A DNA stretch of 64,000 nucleotides from Nitrosomonadales bacterium (GTDB taxonomy: Bacteria > Pseudomonadota > Gammaproteobacteria > Burkholderiales > Gallionellaceae): NCBI GenBank assembly GCA_016235045.1, contig JACRME010000027.1, positions 1-64,000 on the forward strand. The letters are read 5' to 3'. Positions 11,136-25,288 of the stretch are shown here, piece by piece (position 1 is the first letter of the stretch; each line of letters starts with the position of its first letter). Made by a program: the position numbers and the translations under genes. The notes under the pieces were generated by a model. That model was not told the origin of the DNA and ran no database searches. It worked only from the letters and a program-made list of their open reading frames with translations.

Positions 11136-12782
11136 ATGTCTGCACTGACACAATCAGAAGCGTGGCAAGCCTTGCTTGCCCATTGTGCCGCGAACAAGCA
11201 GCTTTCCATGCGCCGCCAGTTCGCCGACGATCCGCACCGGTTCGAGCGGTTCTCGTTGCGCATGGACGACCTGCTGTTGGACTATTCCAAGAACCTGGTG
11301 ACGCAGGAGACGATGGCGCTGCTGTTCGCACTGGCCCGCCATGTGCAAGTGGAAAGCTGGCGCGACCGGATGTTTTCCGGCGCCAGGATCAACTCCACCG
11401 AGCATCGCGCGGTGCTGCACACGGCATTGCGGGCGGCGGTCGATCCGCAGCATCCCCCGGTGATGCTCGACGGGCGGGATGTGCTGCCGGGCGTGCGCCG
11501 CGTCATGGACAAGATGCGCAGCTTCAGCGACAAGGTGCGCAGCGGGGAATGGCGCGGTTATACCGGCAAGGTCATCACCGATGTGGTGAACATCGGCATC
11601 GGCGGCTCGTTCCTCGGGCCGATGATGGTGTGCGAGGCGCTGAAGCCGTATAACGGCAAGGTGCAGTTGCATTTCGTCTCCAACGTCGACGGCACCGACC
11701 TGCTGAAAAAACTGCAACGCCTCGATCCGGAGACGACCCTGTTCATCGTCGCTTCCAAGACCTTCACCACCCAGGAAACCCTGATGAATGCGCACTCGGC
11801 GCGTGACTGGTTCCTGCGCAGCGCGGCCGATGCCGGACATATCGCGCGGCATTTCGTGGCGCTTTCCACCAACGCCGGGAAGGTCACGGAGTTCGGCATC
11901 GATGCCGAAAACATGTTCGAGTTTTCCGATTGGGTCGGCGGCCGCTATTCGTTGTGGTCTGCCATCGGCCTGTCCATCGCGCTGGCGGTGGGCATGGACA
12001 ATTTCGAGGAACTGCTGCGCGGCGGCTACGACATGGACCGGCACTTCTGCACGGCGCCGCTGGAGCACAACATGCCGGTGGTGCTCGCGCTGCTGGGCGT
12101 GTGGTACAACAATTTCCACCGCAGCACCAAGCAGGCGTTGCTGCCCTACGATCAGGCGCTGGAGCATTTCGTGCCCTATTTCCAGCAGGCCGACATGGAA
12201 AGCAACGGCAAGCGCGTGGATCGCGACGGCAATATCGTGGACTACGCGACCGGCCCCATCCTGTGGGGCGGCGTCGGCACCAACGGCCAGCATGCCTATT
12301 TCCAGTTGCTGCATCAAGGTACGCAGATGTTCCCGGCGGATTTTATTGCGGCGGCGCAGACCCAGTATCCGCTGGGAGAGCATCATGCGATTTTACTGTC
12401 GAATTATTTTGCCCAGACCGAGGCGCTGATGCGCGGCAAGGACGAAGCCGAAGTGCGGGCAGAGCTGCGGGCCTCGGGCATGGGTGAAAAAGACATCGCA
12501 GCGTTGCTGCCGCACAAGGTGTTCGCGGGCAACAAGCCCAGTAATTCCATCCTGTTCCGGGCGCTGACGCCGCGCACGCTGGGGCGCCTGATCGCGCTGT
12601 ACGAACACAAGATATTCGTGCAGGGCGTGGTCTGGAACATCAATTCGTTCGATCAGTGGGGCGTGGAACTGGGCAAGCAACTGGCCACCCGTATCCAGGC
12701 CGAGTTGCGCAGCGGAACGGAGGTCACCACGCACGATTCTTCCACCAACGGATTGATCCACCATTACAACGCGCTCAAATGA
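11136..12782 (+). CDS. pgi: Glucose-6-phosphate isomerase
   Basis: Pgi (548 residues) interconverts glucose 6-phosphate and fructose 6-phosphate. The long bacterial/eukaryotic type is indicated by its length and by [13 protein letters not shown], the phosphate-binding [15 protein letters not shown], the catalytic region [18 protein letters not shown], and [13 protein letters not shown] near the C-terminus. GGGGAGAGG precedes the ATG. Its place between glgB and glgA is unusual but logical: it feeds fructose 6-phosphate into glucose phosphates for glycogen and returns them during breakdown. The stop overlaps the glgA start. Confidence 0.96.
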   Translation: MSALTQSEAWQALLAHCAANKQLSMRRQFADDPHRFERFSLRMDDLLLDYSKNLVTQETMALLFALARHVQVESWRDRMFSGARINSTEHRAVLHTALRAAVDPQHPPVMLDGRDVLPGVRRVMDKMRSFSDKVRSGEWRGYTGKVITDVVNIGIGGSFLGPMMVCEALKPYNGKVQLHFVSNVDGTDLLKKLQRLDPETTLFIVASKTFTTQETLMNAHSARDWFLRSAADAGHIARHFVALSTNAGKVTEFGIDAENMFEFSDWVGGRYSLWSAIGLSIALAVGMDNFEELLRGGYDMDRHFCTAPLEHNMPVVLALLGVWYNNFHRSTKQALLPYDQALEHFVPYFQQADMESNGKRVDRDGNIVDYATGPILWGGVGTNGQHAYFQLLHQGTQMFPADFIAAAQTQYPLGEHHAILLSNYFAQTEALMRGKDEAEVRAELRASGMGEKDIAALLPHKVFAGNKPSNSILFRALTPRTLGRLIALYEHKIFVQGVVWNINSFDQWGVELGKQLATRIQAELRSGTEVTTHDSSTNGLIHHYNALK

Positions 12783-14209
12783 AGATACTGTTCGTCACCT
12801 CCGAAGTCCACCCACTGATCAAGACCGGCGGCCTGGCCGACGTCAGCGGCGCGCTGCCGGCGGCATTGCAGGCGCTGGGACAGGATGTGCGGCTGCTCAT
12901 CCCGGGCTATATCCCGGTGCTGGACAAGCTGAAAGACAAGCGCACGGTTGCAGCGCTCAGCGTGTTTGCCGGCCAGCCGGAGGTGAGGCTGTTGAGCGCG
13001 ATGATGCCGGAGACCGGGGTGCCGGTGTATGTGCTGGATGCACCACAATACTATTGCCGCGTGGCGGGGCCGTACCAGTACGAACTGGGTGGCGACTGGC
13101 CGGACAACGCCATGCGCTTCGGCATGTTGTCCAGGGTGGCGGCGTTGCTGGGCAGCGATGCGTCGCCGGTTGCGTGGCAGGCCGACATCGTGCACTGCAA
13201 CGACTGGCAGAGCGGTCTGGCGCCGGCCTATCTGCAACTGACCCCGAGTACGCACGCAAAAAGCGTGATGACCATCCACAACATCGCTTTTCAGGGCAAC
13301 TTCGACCGCGACTGGCTGGCGCCGCTCGACCTGCCGCAGTCCTGTTTCGACATGCACGGCGTGGAGTTTCACGGTTACCTGTCGTTCCTGAAGGCCGGTC
13401 TGCACTATGCCGATCGCATCGTGACGGTGAGCCCGACTTATGCGCATGAAATCCAGTCGACCGAGATGGGTTACGGCATGCAGGGACTGCTGACCGTGCG
13501 CAACGGCGACGTCAGCGGTATTCTCAACGGCATCGACGAGCAGGAATGGGATCCGGCGACCGACAAATACCTGACGCTCAGGTACGATAGCAGCAACCTC
13601 GCGCCCAAGACGGCAGGCAAGCTGGCCTTGCAGCAGCGCCTCGGACTGGAGGTCGATGAAAAAGCACCCTTGCTCGGTGTGGTCAGCCGGCTTACCTACC
13701 AGAAGGGGCTGGATATGTTGCTGGAATGCCTGCCCAAACTGCTGGATGGCGGTGCACAATTGGCCGTGCTGGGAAGCGGCGAGAGCGATCTGGAGCAGCG
13801 CTACCTGCAACTGGCGCAACGCTACCCCGGACGCGTTTCGGTAACGGTGCGCTTCGACGAAGGGTTGTCGCATCAGGTCATGGCGGGGGTGGACATTTTC
13901 CTCATGCCTTCGCGTTTCGAGCCGTGCGGCCTGAACCAGATGTACGGCATGCGCTACGGCACGCCGCCGGTGGTGCGCAGGACGGGCGGCCTGGCGGATT
14001 CGGTCACCGATGCGAAAGCGCCAGACGGCACCGGCTTCGTTTTCGACGAGGCCGATCCGGCAGCGCTGTATCGTTCCGTGGTGCGCGCGATCGAGTGTTA
14101 CCGGGACGGCAAGAAATTCCGCAGCATCCAGTTGAACGGGATGCGCCGCGATGTCGGGTGGCGCGGCAGCGCGCAGCGCTACGTCGACTTGTACCGGACG
14201 ATGGCATGA
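12779..14209 (+). CDS. glgA: Glycogen synthase (ADP-glucose)
   Basis: GlgA (476 residues, GT5) adds glucose from ADP-glucose to the growing glycogen chain. The N-terminal KTGGLADV motif (Lys15) binds the ADP-glucose phosphate, and the GT-B fold's second half carries [16 protein letters not shown] and the catalytic E-x7-E-like segment [21 protein letters not shown]. The ATG at 12779 overlaps the pgi stop (ATGA), so translation is coupled. Length is the standard bacterial size. Confidence 0.97.
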   Translation: MKILFVTSEVHPLIKTGGLADVSGALPAALQALGQDVRLLIPGYIPVLDKLKDKRTVAALSVFAGQPEVRLLSAMMPETGVPVYVLDAPQYYCRVAGPYQYELGGDWPDNAMRFGMLSRVAALLGSDASPVAWQADIVHCNDWQSGLAPAYLQLTPSTHAKSVMTIHNIAFQGNFDRDWLAPLDLPQSCFDMHGVEFHGYLSFLKAGLHYADRIVTVSPTYAHEIQSTEMGYGMQGLLTVRNGDVSGILNGIDEQEWDPATDKYLTLRYDSSNLAPKTAGKLALQQRLGLEVDEKAPLLGVVSRLTYQKGLDMLLECLPKLLDGGAQLAVLGSGESDLEQRYLQLAQRYPGRVSVTVRFDEGLSHQVMAGVDIFLMPSRFEPCGLNQMYGMRYGTPPVVRRTGGLADSVTDAKAPDGTGFVFDEADPAALYRSVVRAIECYRDGKKFRSIQLNGMRRDVGWRGSAQRYVDLYRTMA

Positions 14210-14246
14210 CGTTATATTGAAGGCGACTCTAAGGGGAGGCAGCAAT

Positions 14247-15530
14247 ATGGTTCAAGAAATGCGTTCGCCACGTTTCATCAGTGCACTGACCAAGAATACC
14301 GTCGCCCTGGTACTGGCCGGGGGGCGCGGCAGCAGGCTGCACAACCTGACCGACTGGAATGCCAAACCGGCCGTGCAATTCGGCGGCAAGTTCCGCATCA
14401 TCGATTTCCCCCTGTCCAACTGCATCAATTCCGGCATCCGCCGCATCGGCGTGGTAACCCAATACAAGGCGCATACGCTGATCGAGCATATCCAGAAAGG
14501 CTGGGGTTTCCTGCGCGGCGAGTTCAACGAGTTCCTGGCCCTGCTTCCGGCCCAGCAACGCATCCAGGAAGAGTGGTATCGCGGCACCGCGGATGCGGTG
14601 TTCCAGAACATCGACATCTTGCGCGGCTATAACCCCGAGTACATCGTGATCCTGGCGGGCGACCACATTTACAAGATGGACTACGGCGAGATGCTGGCCT
14701 ATCACGTGAGCAGCGATGCCGACATGACGGTGGGCTGCGTCGAAATGCCTGCGACGGAGTCCATGTCTTTTGGCGTGATGTCGGTCGACGAAAAGGATCG
14801 CATTATCAGGTTCAGCGAAAAGCCGGCCACGCCGGACGAGATTCCGGGCAAGCCCGGGCGCATCCTGGCCAGCATGGGCATTTACGTGTTCAACGCCAGG
14901 TTCCTGTACGAGCAGTTGATTCGCGATGCCGATACCAAGAAGTCGTCGCACGATTTCGGCCACGACCTCATTCCCTACCTGATCGACCGCTACCGCGTGT
15001 ATGCCCATCGTTTCGAGCGGAGTTGCGTCGGTACCACGGACGGGGTCGAGCCTTATTGGCGCGATGTGGGAACCATCGATGCCTATTGGGAAGCCAATAT
15101 GGAAATGGTCAGCGTGACGCCGGCGCTGGACTTGTACGACAAGAGCTGGCCGATCTGGACCTACCAGGAGCAATTGCCGCCGGCCAAGTTCGTGTTCAAC
15201 GACGAGGACAGGCGCGGCGTGGCGATCGACTCGATGGTCTCCGGCGGGTGCATCATCAGCGGCGCCAGGGTACACCATTCCCTGCTGTTTTCGGACATCC
15301 GGGTGGGATCGCGCAGCGAGGTCACCGATTCGGTGATCCTGTCCGGCGCCCGCATCGGGGAGAACGTAAAGCTGAAACGGGTGGTGCTCGACAACAACTG
15401 CGCGATCCCGGACGGGATGCATATCGGTTTCAACCACGAAGAGGACGCGCATCGTTTCCATGTTTCGCCCGGTGGAATCACCCTGGTCACCCCCGATATG
15501 CTGGGGCAATCGATCCACCATATACGTTGA
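14247..15530 (+). CDS. glgC: Glucose-1-phosphate adenylyltransferase (ADP-glucose pyrophosphorylase)
   Basis: GlgC (427 residues) makes ADP-glucose from glucose 1-phosphate and ATP, the committed and allosterically controlled step of glycogen synthesis. The nucleotidyltransferase signature [11 protein letters not shown] is at residues about 19-29, followed by [20 protein letters not shown] and a substrate region FSEKPATP. The C-terminal left-handed beta-helix shows hexapeptide-like repeats ([24 protein letters not shown]). AAGGGGAGG at 14231 sets the ATG at 14247; upstream open frame overlaps glgA and is not coding. Confidence 0.97.
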   Translation: MVQEMRSPRFISALTKNTVALVLAGGRGSRLHNLTDWNAKPAVQFGGKFRIIDFPLSNCINSGIRRIGVVTQYKAHTLIEHIQKGWGFLRGEFNEFLALLPAQQRIQEEWYRGTADAVFQNIDILRGYNPEYIVILAGDHIYKMDYGEMLAYHVSSDADMTVGCVEMPATESMSFGVMSVDEKDRIIRFSEKPATPDEIPGKPGRILASMGIYVFNARFLYEQLIRDADTKKSSHDFGHDLIPYLIDRYRVYAHRFERSCVGTTDGVEPYWRDVGTIDAYWEANMEMVSVTPALDLYDKSWPIWTYQEQLPPAKFVFNDEDRRGVAIDSMVSGGCIISGARVHHSLLFSDIRVGSRSEVTDSVILSGARIGENVKLKRVVLDNNCAIPDGMHIGFNHEEDAHRFHVSPGGITLVTPDMLGQSIHHIR

Positions 15531-15559
15531 GAATATCGGAATGATTTCTGGAAGCCGAC

Positions 15560-17308
15560 ATGCCGCAGAGTAATGTACAAGCCGCCCCGGGCAAGAAACT
15601 GCAGGTCATCCTGTGCTGGCACATGCACCAACCGGATTACCGGGAATACCTGCACGGCGAATATGTGCTGCCCTGGACCTATTTGCATGCCACCAAGGAT
15701 TACACCGACATGGCGTTCCACCTGGAGCAGCATCCTGAGTCGCGGGCGGTGGTGAATTTCGTACCCATCCTGATCGAGCAGTTGCAGGACTACGAGCAAC
15801 AGTTCGACAGCGGCGATATCCGCGACACCCTGCTCAAGATGCTGCGGCACGAGCATCTGGACGAACTGGACGATGCCGGGCGCCAGCACATCCTGGATGC
15901 CTGCTTCAAGAGCAACCATACCAAGATGCTGCAACCCTACCGGGCCTATCAGCATCTGTTCGATCTGCAGAAAATGGTGGAGGGGCACGGCCGCGAGAAC
16001 GTGACCTACCTGTCCGGGCAATATCTGGCCGACCTGCTGGTGTGGTACCACCTGGTGTGGATGGGCGAGAGCGTGCGGCGCAGCAGCGAGACGGTCGCAC
16101 GCCTGATGACCAAGGGCAGCCAGTTTACTTATGCCGAGCGCATGGAATTGTTCGACCAGATCGGGACGATCATCGCCGGCATCGTGCCGCGCTACCGCAA
16201 GCTGGTCGAGCGCGGGCAAATCGAGATTTCGTCCACGCCGTACAACCATCCCATCATGCCGCTGCTGCTGGATTTTGCCGCGGCGCGCGAGAGCGAACCG
16301 AATGCCCCCCTGCCGCAAGCCGCGCAATATCCCGGCGGTATGGCGCGCGTCCACGCCCATCTGTCCAATGCGATCGAGAGCCACAAGCAGAACTTCGGCG
16401 CGGCCCCGAACGGGATGTGGCCGTCGGAAGGCGGCGTGTCGCGCGCCACGCTGAAGCTGATGGCGGAGCACGGTTGCGAATGGACGGCAACCGGGCAAGC
16501 CGTGCTGGCCAACAGCCTGCTGCGCGAGATGAACGACAATCCGCTGCCGGGCACCTCCGGCTACCTGTACAAGCCCTATCTGGTCGAGACCGGCGGCAAT
16601 CCGGTTTACTGTTTCTTCCGCGACGACCGCCTGTCGGACAAGGTTGGCTTCGAATATGCGAAATGGAAGGGCGACGATGCCGCCGCCGATTTCGTCCATC
16701 ATCTGGAGGAAATATTGCGCCACTCCCCGGGCGAGGAAGACCCGGTCGTGACGGTGATCCTGGATGGCGAGAATGCCTGGGAATACTATCCCTACAATGC
16801 CTATTATTTCCTGTCCGAGCTGTATTCCAGGCTGGAAAACCATCCCGATATTCGCACCACGACCTTCCACGAATGCGTGCAGGGCCTGAGCGATCCGAAA
16901 TCGCATGTGACCGCGAGCAAGCTGCAGCAGTTGGTGGCAGGCAGTTGGGTCTACGGCACATTCAGCACCTGGATCGGCTCGCCGGAAAAAAACCGCGGCT
17001 GGGATCTTTTGTGCGAAGCCAAGCGCAGCTACGATTTCGTCATGGCGAGCGGGCGTTTGAGCGACGAGGACAAACGCCTGGCAACGGAGCAGCTTGCCGA
17101 TTGCGAGGGATCGGACTGGTTCTGGTGGTTCGGCGACTACAATTCGGCGCTGAGCGTCGCCTCGTTCGACAGCCTGTTCCGCCGCAACCTTTCCAACCTG
17201 TATGCACTGCTGAAGTTGACACCTCCGCTTGAATTGCAGCATGTCATCAGCGTGGGCAGCGGCGCGCCCGCGACGGGTGGCGCCATGCGCCGTTCCGAGG
17301 GCGTTTGA
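15560..17308 (+). CDS. Glycoside hydrolase family 57 protein (alpha-amylase/amylopullulanase-like)
   Basis: This 582-residue cytoplasmic protein has the GH57 conserved regions: WHMHQPDYR near residue 20, the probable nucleophile glutamate in MWPSEGGVS, and the acid/base aspartate in VILDGENAWEYYPYNA. There is no signal peptide, so it acts inside the cell. Characterised relatives with this layout hydrolyse alpha-1,4 (some alpha-1,6) glucan bonds. Its position after glgC and before a second GH57 gene and glgP implies a role in glycogen trimming or debranching; no glgX/GH13 debranching enzyme is present in the cluster. The exact bond specificity cannot be read from the sequence. Confidence 0.85.
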   Translation: MPQSNVQAAPGKKLQVILCWHMHQPDYREYLHGEYVLPWTYLHATKDYTDMAFHLEQHPESRAVVNFVPILIEQLQDYEQQFDSGDIRDTLLKMLRHEHLDELDDAGRQHILDACFKSNHTKMLQPYRAYQHLFDLQKMVEGHGRENVTYLSGQYLADLLVWYHLVWMGESVRRSSETVARLMTKGSQFTYAERMELFDQIGTIIAGIVPRYRKLVERGQIEISSTPYNHPIMPLLLDFAAARESEPNAPLPQAAQYPGGMARVHAHLSNAIESHKQNFGAAPNGMWPSEGGVSRATLKLMAEHGCEWTATGQAVLANSLLREMNDNPLPGTSGYLYKPYLVETGGNPVYCFFRDDRLSDKVGFEYAKWKGDDAAADFVHHLEEILRHSPGEEDPVVTVILDGENAWEYYPYNAYYFLSELYSRLENHPDIRTTTFHECVQGLSDPKSHVTASKLQQLVAGSWVYGTFSTWIGSPEKNRGWDLLCEAKRSYDFVMASGRLSDEDKRLATEQLADCEGSDWFWWFGDYNSALSVASFDSLFRRNLSNLYALLKLTPPLELQHVISVGSGAPATGGAMRRSEGV

Positions 17309-17327
17309 TTAATTGATGGGGAAGCTC

Positions 17328-19337
17328 ATGGCCAAGTCAGTTTCATTGTTGCTCGGGGTACACGCGCACCAGCCGGTGGGGAATTTTACGCACGTGCTGG
17401 ACGATGCGCATGCGCGTTGCTATGGGCCGTTCCTGCGCGTGCTGCACCGTTATCCCGCGTTCAGGTTTGCCATCCATATCAGCGGCTGGCTGCTGGATTA
17501 CATGCTCAGGCAATATCCTGACGATATGGAACTGCTGAAGGAGATGGTGCAGCGCGGACAGGCGGAACTGGTCGGCGCGGGTTATACCGAACCGGTCCTG
17601 GCGGTGATCCCGGAGCAGGACAGGATGGGACAATTGCAGCGCATGTCGGACCAGCTCGAGCAGACCCTGGGGCAGCGCCCGCAAGGCGCATGGCTGACCG
17701 AGCGCGTGTGGGAGGCGACCGTCGTGCCGTCGCTGGCCGATTCGGGAATACTGTATTCAACGGTGGACGACTACCATTTCCTGTGCGCGGGGAAATCCGC
17801 CAACGATTTGAACGGTTACTACACCACCGAAGAAAACGGCCGCCAACTCGATCTGTTTCCCATTTCCGAAGCATTGCGTTACCGGCTGCCGTTTTCTCCC
17901 GCGCCTGAAGTGGTCGCTTATCTGGAAAGCCTGGCGAAAGAAGATGGCGCGCCGGCGGCGATCTATTTCGACGATATCGAGAAGTTCGGCATCTGGCCCG
18001 AGACCTATAACTGGGTGTACGAACGGGGTTGGCTCACCCAGTTCATCGAGGGGGTGCTGGCATCGAGCATCATCAAGACCGAGCGCTACTGCGATTACCA
18101 TGCGCGCGCCAGGACGCGCGGCGTGGTCTATCTGCCGACCACTTCCTATATCGAGATGAACGAATGGACGCTGCCGGTTCCCGCCGCGCACCACTATGCC
18201 GACCTGGTGCTGGCATCCAAGTCTTCCGGCCAGTTCGAGCAGAATAAGGCGTTTTTGCGCGGCGGCATCTGGAAGAATTTTTTCATGCGCTATCCGGAAT
18301 CGAACTGGATGCACAAGCGCATGCTGGACCTGTCGCGGCGCTTGCATGCGCTGCCGAAAAAGAGACAAACCGCCGAAATGCTGAACGCCCTGTACGAAGC
18401 CCAGGCCAACGACGCCTACTGGCACGGGTTGTTTGGCGGGCTGTATTTGCCGCACTTGCGGCGTGCCGTCTACAACGCCATCGTCAAGCTGGAGGGCTTG
18501 CTGGATGAAGCCAGTCCGCGCCAGCCCAAGCTGTTGCTCGATCTCGACCTGGACGGCGACGATGAAATATTCCTGCACAACGGCGTGTTGCAGGCGGTGC
18601 TCAGGCAGGACGGCAGCGCCGCGATTTGCGAATTCGACTCCTATCGCTTGCACCACAATTTTGCCGACACCTTGTCCATGCCGCACGAGCACTATCATCG
18701 CAAGGTGCATGCCCAGCCCGTCGAACACCTTCAGGGCGACGGCATTGCCAATCCGCATGAACGCGTCAGCCTGAAGCATGAGATCACGCAGGAGGACATG
18801 GCAATCGATAAGCAGCAGAAGCTGATGTTCATGGATCGCTGGCAGGCCGGCGCCGAAGCGGTCGTGCCGGTTTACGTTGCGGCCGAACTCAAAGGCATGC
18901 AGCAGGGGGCGGCGTTTGAAGCCACGCTGGGCGCCGGCAAAGTGCGCAAGTCGGTGGTGATGGACAATGCGCGCCTGTACGTTGCCTATCAATTTGCCGG
19001 TGTCGGCGAGGGAATTTTCCGGGTGGTCGTGAATCTGGCCATGCCGAGCTGCGACGGCCCGGCCGGGCGTTTCCGGGTGGGCGATGAGATTGCGGGCGGT
19101 TTCGGGCAGGTGTTGCAACTGGATGCGATGCAGCGCATCGTGCTGGAAGATGCGGTATTGGGCGGGAAGCTGAACGTCTCGGTGAACCAGCCGGTGTCCT
19201 TCCTTTCCGCGCCTTGCTTCAGTGTTTCGCAATCGGAAGCCGGCTTCGAGAAAATCATGCAGGCAGTCACATTGACCTTCGAATGCGGCAGGGCGGCTCA
19301 GGCAGATACTCTGGAATTTTGTATTGAAGTCGCGTGA
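17328..19337 (+). CDS. GH57 4-alpha-glucanotransferase/alpha-amylase with DUF1925-DUF1926 domains
   Basis: The 669-residue protein matches the Thermococcus-type GH57 4-alpha-glucanotransferase. The five GH57 regions are HAHQPVGNF, GAGYTEPVLAVIP, AWLTERVWEATV (nucleophile Glu), YFDDIEKFGIWPETY (acid/base Asp) and YLPTTSYIEMNEW. The C-terminal half is a beta-rich DUF1925/DUF1926-like region. It would disproportionate maltodextrins and could replace MalQ/GH13 enzymes in glycogen turnover. The ATG at 17328 has GGGGA at good distance; in-frame starts at 17313 (TTG) and 17316 (ATG) are possible alternatives. It follows the first GH57 gene by about 20 bases. Confidence 0.88.
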   Translation: MAKSVSLLLGVHAHQPVGNFTHVLDDAHARCYGPFLRVLHRYPAFRFAIHISGWLLDYMLRQYPDDMELLKEMVQRGQAELVGAGYTEPVLAVIPEQDRMGQLQRMSDQLEQTLGQRPQGAWLTERVWEATVVPSLADSGILYSTVDDYHFLCAGKSANDLNGYYTTEENGRQLDLFPISEALRYRLPFSPAPEVVAYLESLAKEDGAPAAIYFDDIEKFGIWPETYNWVYERGWLTQFIEGVLASSIIKTERYCDYHARARTRGVVYLPTTSYIEMNEWTLPVPAAHHYADLVLASKSSGQFEQNKAFLRGGIWKNFFMRYPESNWMHKRMLDLSRRLHALPKKRQTAEMLNALYEAQANDAYWHGLFGGLYLPHLRRAVYNAIVKLEGLLDEASPRQPKLLLDLDLDGDDEIFLHNGVLQAVLRQDGSAAICEFDSYRLHHNFADTLSMPHEHYHRKVHAQPVEHLQGDGIANPHERVSLKHEITQEDMAIDKQQKLMFMDRWQAGAEAVVPVYVAAELKGMQQGAAFEATLGAGKVRKSVVMDNARLYVAYQFAGVGEGIFRVVVNLAMPSCDGPAGRFRVGDEIAGGFGQVLQLDAMQRIVLEDAVLGGKLNVSVNQPVSFLSAPCFSVSQSEAGFEKIMQAVTLTFECGRAAQADTLEFCIEVA

Positions 19338-19367
19338 GTTCGCCGGCGACCAGTTCAGTACCGGGAA

Positions 19368-21878
<2,511 letters not shown>

Positions 21879-21882
21879 AGGC

Positions 21883-21908
21883 GGGCGGGTCTTCCCGCCC
21901 CGTTTCAT
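21883..21908 (+). terminator. Rho-independent terminator after the glycogen cluster
   Basis: GGGCGGG (21883-21889), loop TCTT and CCCGCCC (21894-21900) form a perfect 7-base GC stem five bases after the glgP stop, followed by a short T-rich tail (CGTTTC). Confidence 0.75.
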
Positions 21909-21971
21909 GTATCATTCCACCCGCGATATTCGTTTTGTGAAGCCAGCCTAAATTTCAAAGAAAGTGTCAGT

Positions 21972-23276
21972 ATGTCAAATGTAGAAACCCTGAGCGGATT
22001 GCAGCGCCGTTTGAATGCATCCATCCCCCAGCAGCAATTGCGCGGCGAAATGGAGGCGCGGCTGAAGCATATCGGCCGTACTGCCAAGGTGCACGGCTTC
22101 CGTCCGGGCAAAGTCCCTTATAAGGTATTGGAACAGCAATACGGCCAGTCGGTGCAGCAGGAAGTGCTGGGCGAGAGCCTGCAGCGTTCTTTTGCCGAAG
22201 CCGCCATGGCCAACAAGCTGCAAGTGGCCGGTTATCCCCAGTTCGAGATCAAGACTGCCGACCTGAATGCGCCGCAAATCGAATTCAGCGCAACCTTCGA
22301 GGTCTACCCGGAAGTCGCCATCGGCGACATCTCCGGCGAAAGCATTGACCGCGTGACGTTCACGCTGAGCGATGCGGATGTGGAAGAGACCATCACCACG
22401 CTGCGCAAGCAGCGCGCGGAGTTCAGGAAGGCCGACCGTGCCGCGAAGAACGACGACCAGGTGCGCATCGACTTTACCGGCAAGCTGGACGGCGTGGTGT
22501 TCGAGGGCGGCGAAGCCAGGGATTTCGCGGTGGTACTGGGAACGGGACGCATGCTGCCTGACTTTGAAAAAGCCATCGTCGGCATGAAGGCGGGCGAGAC
22601 CAAGTCCTTCGACATGACCTTTCCGGCCGATTATCACGGCAAGGATGTGGCGGGGAAGCAAGTGACTTTCACCATCGCCGTGCATGCGGTGGAGGAAGCG
22701 CACCTGCCCGAGGTGAATGCCGAGTTCGCCAAATCGCTGGGTGCGGTCGATGGGGATGTGGAAAAACTCAAGCAGGAGATCCGCGACAACGTCGGGCGCG
22801 AAGCGCAACGCCGTGCCAAGGGGCGCAACAAGGACAGCGCGATGGAGTTGCTGCTCAAGGTTGCGCAACTGGATGTGCCCAAGGCGCTGCTGGAAAGCGA
22901 GGCGCAGCAATTGATGCAGCAGGCCCTGCAGGATATGGAAGGCCGCGGCATCAAGATACCGAAAGGCACGCAGCTACCGACGGACATGTTCATGGAGCGC
23001 GCCGGCAAACGCGTAAAGCTGGGCCTGATCCTGGCAGAGTTGATCAAGAAACACGAATTGAAAGCCAAGCCGGAACAGGTAAAAGCGCTGGTGCAGGAAT
23101 TCGCGCAAAGCTACGAGCATCCGGAAGAGGTGGTGCGCTGGTATAACGCCGACCCTGCACGTTTGCGCGAAGTGGAGAATCTGGTGCTGGAAGACAACGT
23201 GGTGGCCTGGGTGATGGCCGGTGCCAAGGTGAGCGACAAGGCCGTCACGCTGACCGAACTGATGGGGAGTAACTGA
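21972..23276 (+). CDS. tig: Trigger factor, ribosome-bound chaperone
   Basis: Trigger factor (434 residues) binds the ribosome exit tunnel and shelters nascent chains. The N-terminal ribosome-binding domain contains the signature [17 protein letters not shown] (family GFRxGKxP) at about residues 44-60. The middle FKBP-like domain (about 155-240) includes [20 protein letters not shown], and the helical C-terminal arms contain the usual long hydrophilic helices. It stands directly upstream of clpP and clpX, the common proteobacterial order. Confidence 0.96.
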   Translation: MSNVETLSGLQRRLNASIPQQQLRGEMEARLKHIGRTAKVHGFRPGKVPYKVLEQQYGQSVQQEVLGESLQRSFAEAAMANKLQVAGYPQFEIKTADLNAPQIEFSATFEVYPEVAIGDISGESIDRVTFTLSDADVEETITTLRKQRAEFRKADRAAKNDDQVRIDFTGKLDGVVFEGGEARDFAVVLGTGRMLPDFEKAIVGMKAGETKSFDMTFPADYHGKDVAGKQVTFTIAVHAVEEAHLPEVNAEFAKSLGAVDGDVEKLKQEIRDNVGREAQRRAKGRNKDSAMELLLKVAQLDVPKALLESEAQQLMQQALQDMEGRGIKIPKGTQLPTDMFMERAGKRVKLGLILAELIKKHELKAKPEQVKALVQEFAQSYEHPEEVVRWYNADPARLREVENLVLEDNVVAWVMAGAKVSDKAVTLTELMGSN

Positions 23277-23278
23277 AC

Positions 23279-23905
23279 ATGCTGCAAAACGCTGCCGCGC
23301 AAATGACGGAACCGCAGGACATCGGCATGATCCCGATGGTGGTCGAGACCAGCGGGCGCGGCGAACGCGCCTACGACATTTATTCGCGCCTGCTCAAGGA
23401 GCGCGTGGTGTTCCTGGTCGGCGAGGTCAACGATCACACCGCCAACCTGATCGTGGCGCAGATGCTGTTCCTGGAATCGGAGAATCCGGACAAGGACATC
23501 CATTTCTACATCAACTCGCCGGGCGGCTCCATCTCTGCCGGCATGGCGATCTACGACACCATGCAGTTCATCAAGCCGCAGGTTTCCACGCTGTGCATCG
23601 GCATGGCGGCTTCCATGGGCGCATTCCTGTTGCAGGCGGGTGAAAAGGGCAAGCGCTTCGCTTTGCCCAATTCCACCGTGATGATCCACCAGCCGTTGGG
23701 CGGGTTCCGCGGCCAGGCTTCGGACATCGAAATTCATGCCAAGTACATCCTGAGTTTGCGTGAGCGCCTGTATGCCTTGATGGCCCATCACACCGGGCGT
23801 ACCGTGGAAGAGATCGCACGCGACAGCGAACGCGATAATTTCCTGTCGGCGCAGGAAGCGGTGGCGTACGGCCTGGTGGATCAGGTGCTGGATAAACGGG
23901 TTTAA
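23279..23905 (+). CDS. clpP: ATP-dependent Clp protease proteolytic subunit
   Basis: ClpP (208 residues) is the serine protease barrel that works with ClpX. The catalytic triad is Ser112 ([11 protein letters not shown]), His137 ([12 protein letters not shown]) and Asp186 (RDSERDNF), with spacings equal to those in E. coli. The handle helix region [10 protein letters not shown] is intact. The ATG follows the tig stop by two bases; a second ATG eight codons in (MTEPQDIG) may be the true or processed start, as ClpP is made with a short propeptide. Confidence 0.96.
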   Translation: MLQNAAAQMTEPQDIGMIPMVVETSGRGERAYDIYSRLLKERVVFLVGEVNDHTANLIVAQMLFLESENPDKDIHFYINSPGGSISAGMAIYDTMQFIKPQVSTLCIGMAASMGAFLLQAGEKGKRFALPNSTVMIHQPLGGFRGQASDIEIHAKYILSLRERLYALMAHHTGRTVEEIARDSERDNFLSAQEAVAYGLVDQVLDKRV

Positions 23906-23948
23906 GAGCGATTTGCAAAGCTGCCGATAATTTCGGAGCGGAGGTACC

Positions 23949-25205
23949 ATGACGACGGACAAAAACAAGGGTGACAAGCTGTTGTATTGTTCTTTCTGCG
24001 GAAAGAGCCAGCACGAGGTGCGCAAGCTGATTGCGGGGCCGTCGGTGTTCGTGTGCGACGAATGCATCGCGCTGTGCAACGACATTATCCGCGAAGAAAC
24101 GCAGAGCAGCGTAGTCGGAGAAAAATCGGACAAGAACGAGTTGCCGATACCGCACGAGATTTGCGAGCGCCTCGACGAGTATGTCATCGGGCAGCGCCAG
24201 GCCAAGAAGATCCTGTCCGTGGCGGTGTACAACCACTACAAACGCCTGAAGAACACCGACAAGGACGGCGTGGAGCTGGCCAAGAGCAATATCCTTCTGG
24301 TTGGCCCGACCGGTTCCGGCAAGACTCTGCTGGCGCAGACGCTGGCACGCTTGCTCAACGTTCCGTTCGTGATGGCCGATGCAACCACGCTGACCGAAGC
24401 CGGTTACGTCGGGGAGGATGTCGAGAACATCATCCAGAAGCTGTTGCAGGCTTGCGAGTACGATGTGGAGCGTGCGCAACGCGGCATCGTTTATATCGAC
24501 GAGATCGACAAGATTTCGCGCAAGTCGGATAACCCGTCCATCACCCGCGACGTGTCGGGCGAGGGGGTGCAGCAGGCACTGCTCAAGCTGATCGAGGGCA
24601 CCAAAGCGTCGATTCCTCCCCAGGGCGGACGCAAGCATCCCAACACCGAATTCCTGCAGGTGGACACCACCAACATCCTGTTTATCTGCGGTGGGGCCTT
24701 CGACGGCCTGGAGAAAGTGATCCGCAACCGTTCGGAAAAGTCCGGCATCGGTTTCTCGGCCAATCTATCCAAGCGCGAGGACAACAAGGATATCGGCAAA
24801 GTCCTGCGCGATGTGGAACCGGAGGACTTGATCAAGTTCGGCCTGATTCCCGAGTTCGTCGGGCGTTTGCCCGTCGTGGCAACATTGGAAGGGCTGGATG
24901 AGGCGGCCCTGATCCAGATCCTGACTGAGCCGAAGAATGCGCTGACCAAGCAATACCAGAAACTGTTCGCGATGGAAGGCGTGGAACTGGAATTCCGCGA
25001 AGGCGTACTGAACACGATTGCCAAGAAAGCGCTGGCGCGCAAGACGGGCGCGCGCGGATTGCGCTCCATTCTCGAGCACGCCCTGCTGGATACCATGTTC
25101 GATTTGCCTTCGGCGGAGAATGTGAGCAAAGTGGTGCTGGACGAAAACGGCACGGGTGAAATCAAACCCATCGTGATGTATGCGGACACTCCAAAGGCCG
25201 CGTAA
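23949..25205 (+). CDS. clpX: ATP-dependent Clp protease ATP-binding subunit ClpX
   Basis: ClpX (418 residues) is the AAA+ unfoldase that feeds ClpP. The zinc-binding domain has Cys14, Cys17, Cys36 and Cys39. The Walker A is GPTGSGKT, Walker B is VYIDEIDKI, and the sensor and arginine regions ([23 protein letters not shown]) are normal. The ClpP-docking IGF loop is represented by SGIGF. A GGAGCGGAGG stretch upstream gives a strong ribosome binding site. Confidence 0.97.
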   Translation: MTTDKNKGDKLLYCSFCGKSQHEVRKLIAGPSVFVCDECIALCNDIIREETQSSVVGEKSDKNELPIPHEICERLDEYVIGQRQAKKILSVAVYNHYKRLKNTDKDGVELAKSNILLVGPTGSGKTLLAQTLARLLNVPFVMADATTLTEAGYVGEDVENIIQKLLQACEYDVERAQRGIVYIDEIDKISRKSDNPSITRDVSGEGVQQALLKLIEGTKASIPPQGGRKHPNTEFLQVDTTNILFICGGAFDGLEKVIRNRSEKSGIGFSANLSKREDNKDIGKVLRDVEPEDLIKFGLIPEFVGRLPVVATLEGLDEAALIQILTEPKNALTKQYQKLFAMEGVELEFREGVLNTIAKKALARKTGARGLRSILEHALLDTMFDLPSAENVSKVVLDENGTGEIKPIVMYADTPKAA

Positions 25206-25226
25206 TCAAGGCCTTGGAGAGCGGGG

Positions 25227-25254
25227 CTTGAATTATCGGGCCTGAACCCCACAT
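25227..25254 (+). promoter_or_regulatory. Sigma32-like heat-shock promoter of lon
   Basis: CTTGAA (25227-25232), a 14-base spacer and CCCCACAT (25247-25254) match the sigma32 consensus (CTTGAA, 13-15 bases, CCCCATNT) closely. It lies 34 bases upstream of the lon ATG in the clpX-lon gap. Confidence 0.8.
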
Positions 25255-25288
25255 CATCGCTACTCCCTAACCATCCGAGTCCCGAATC

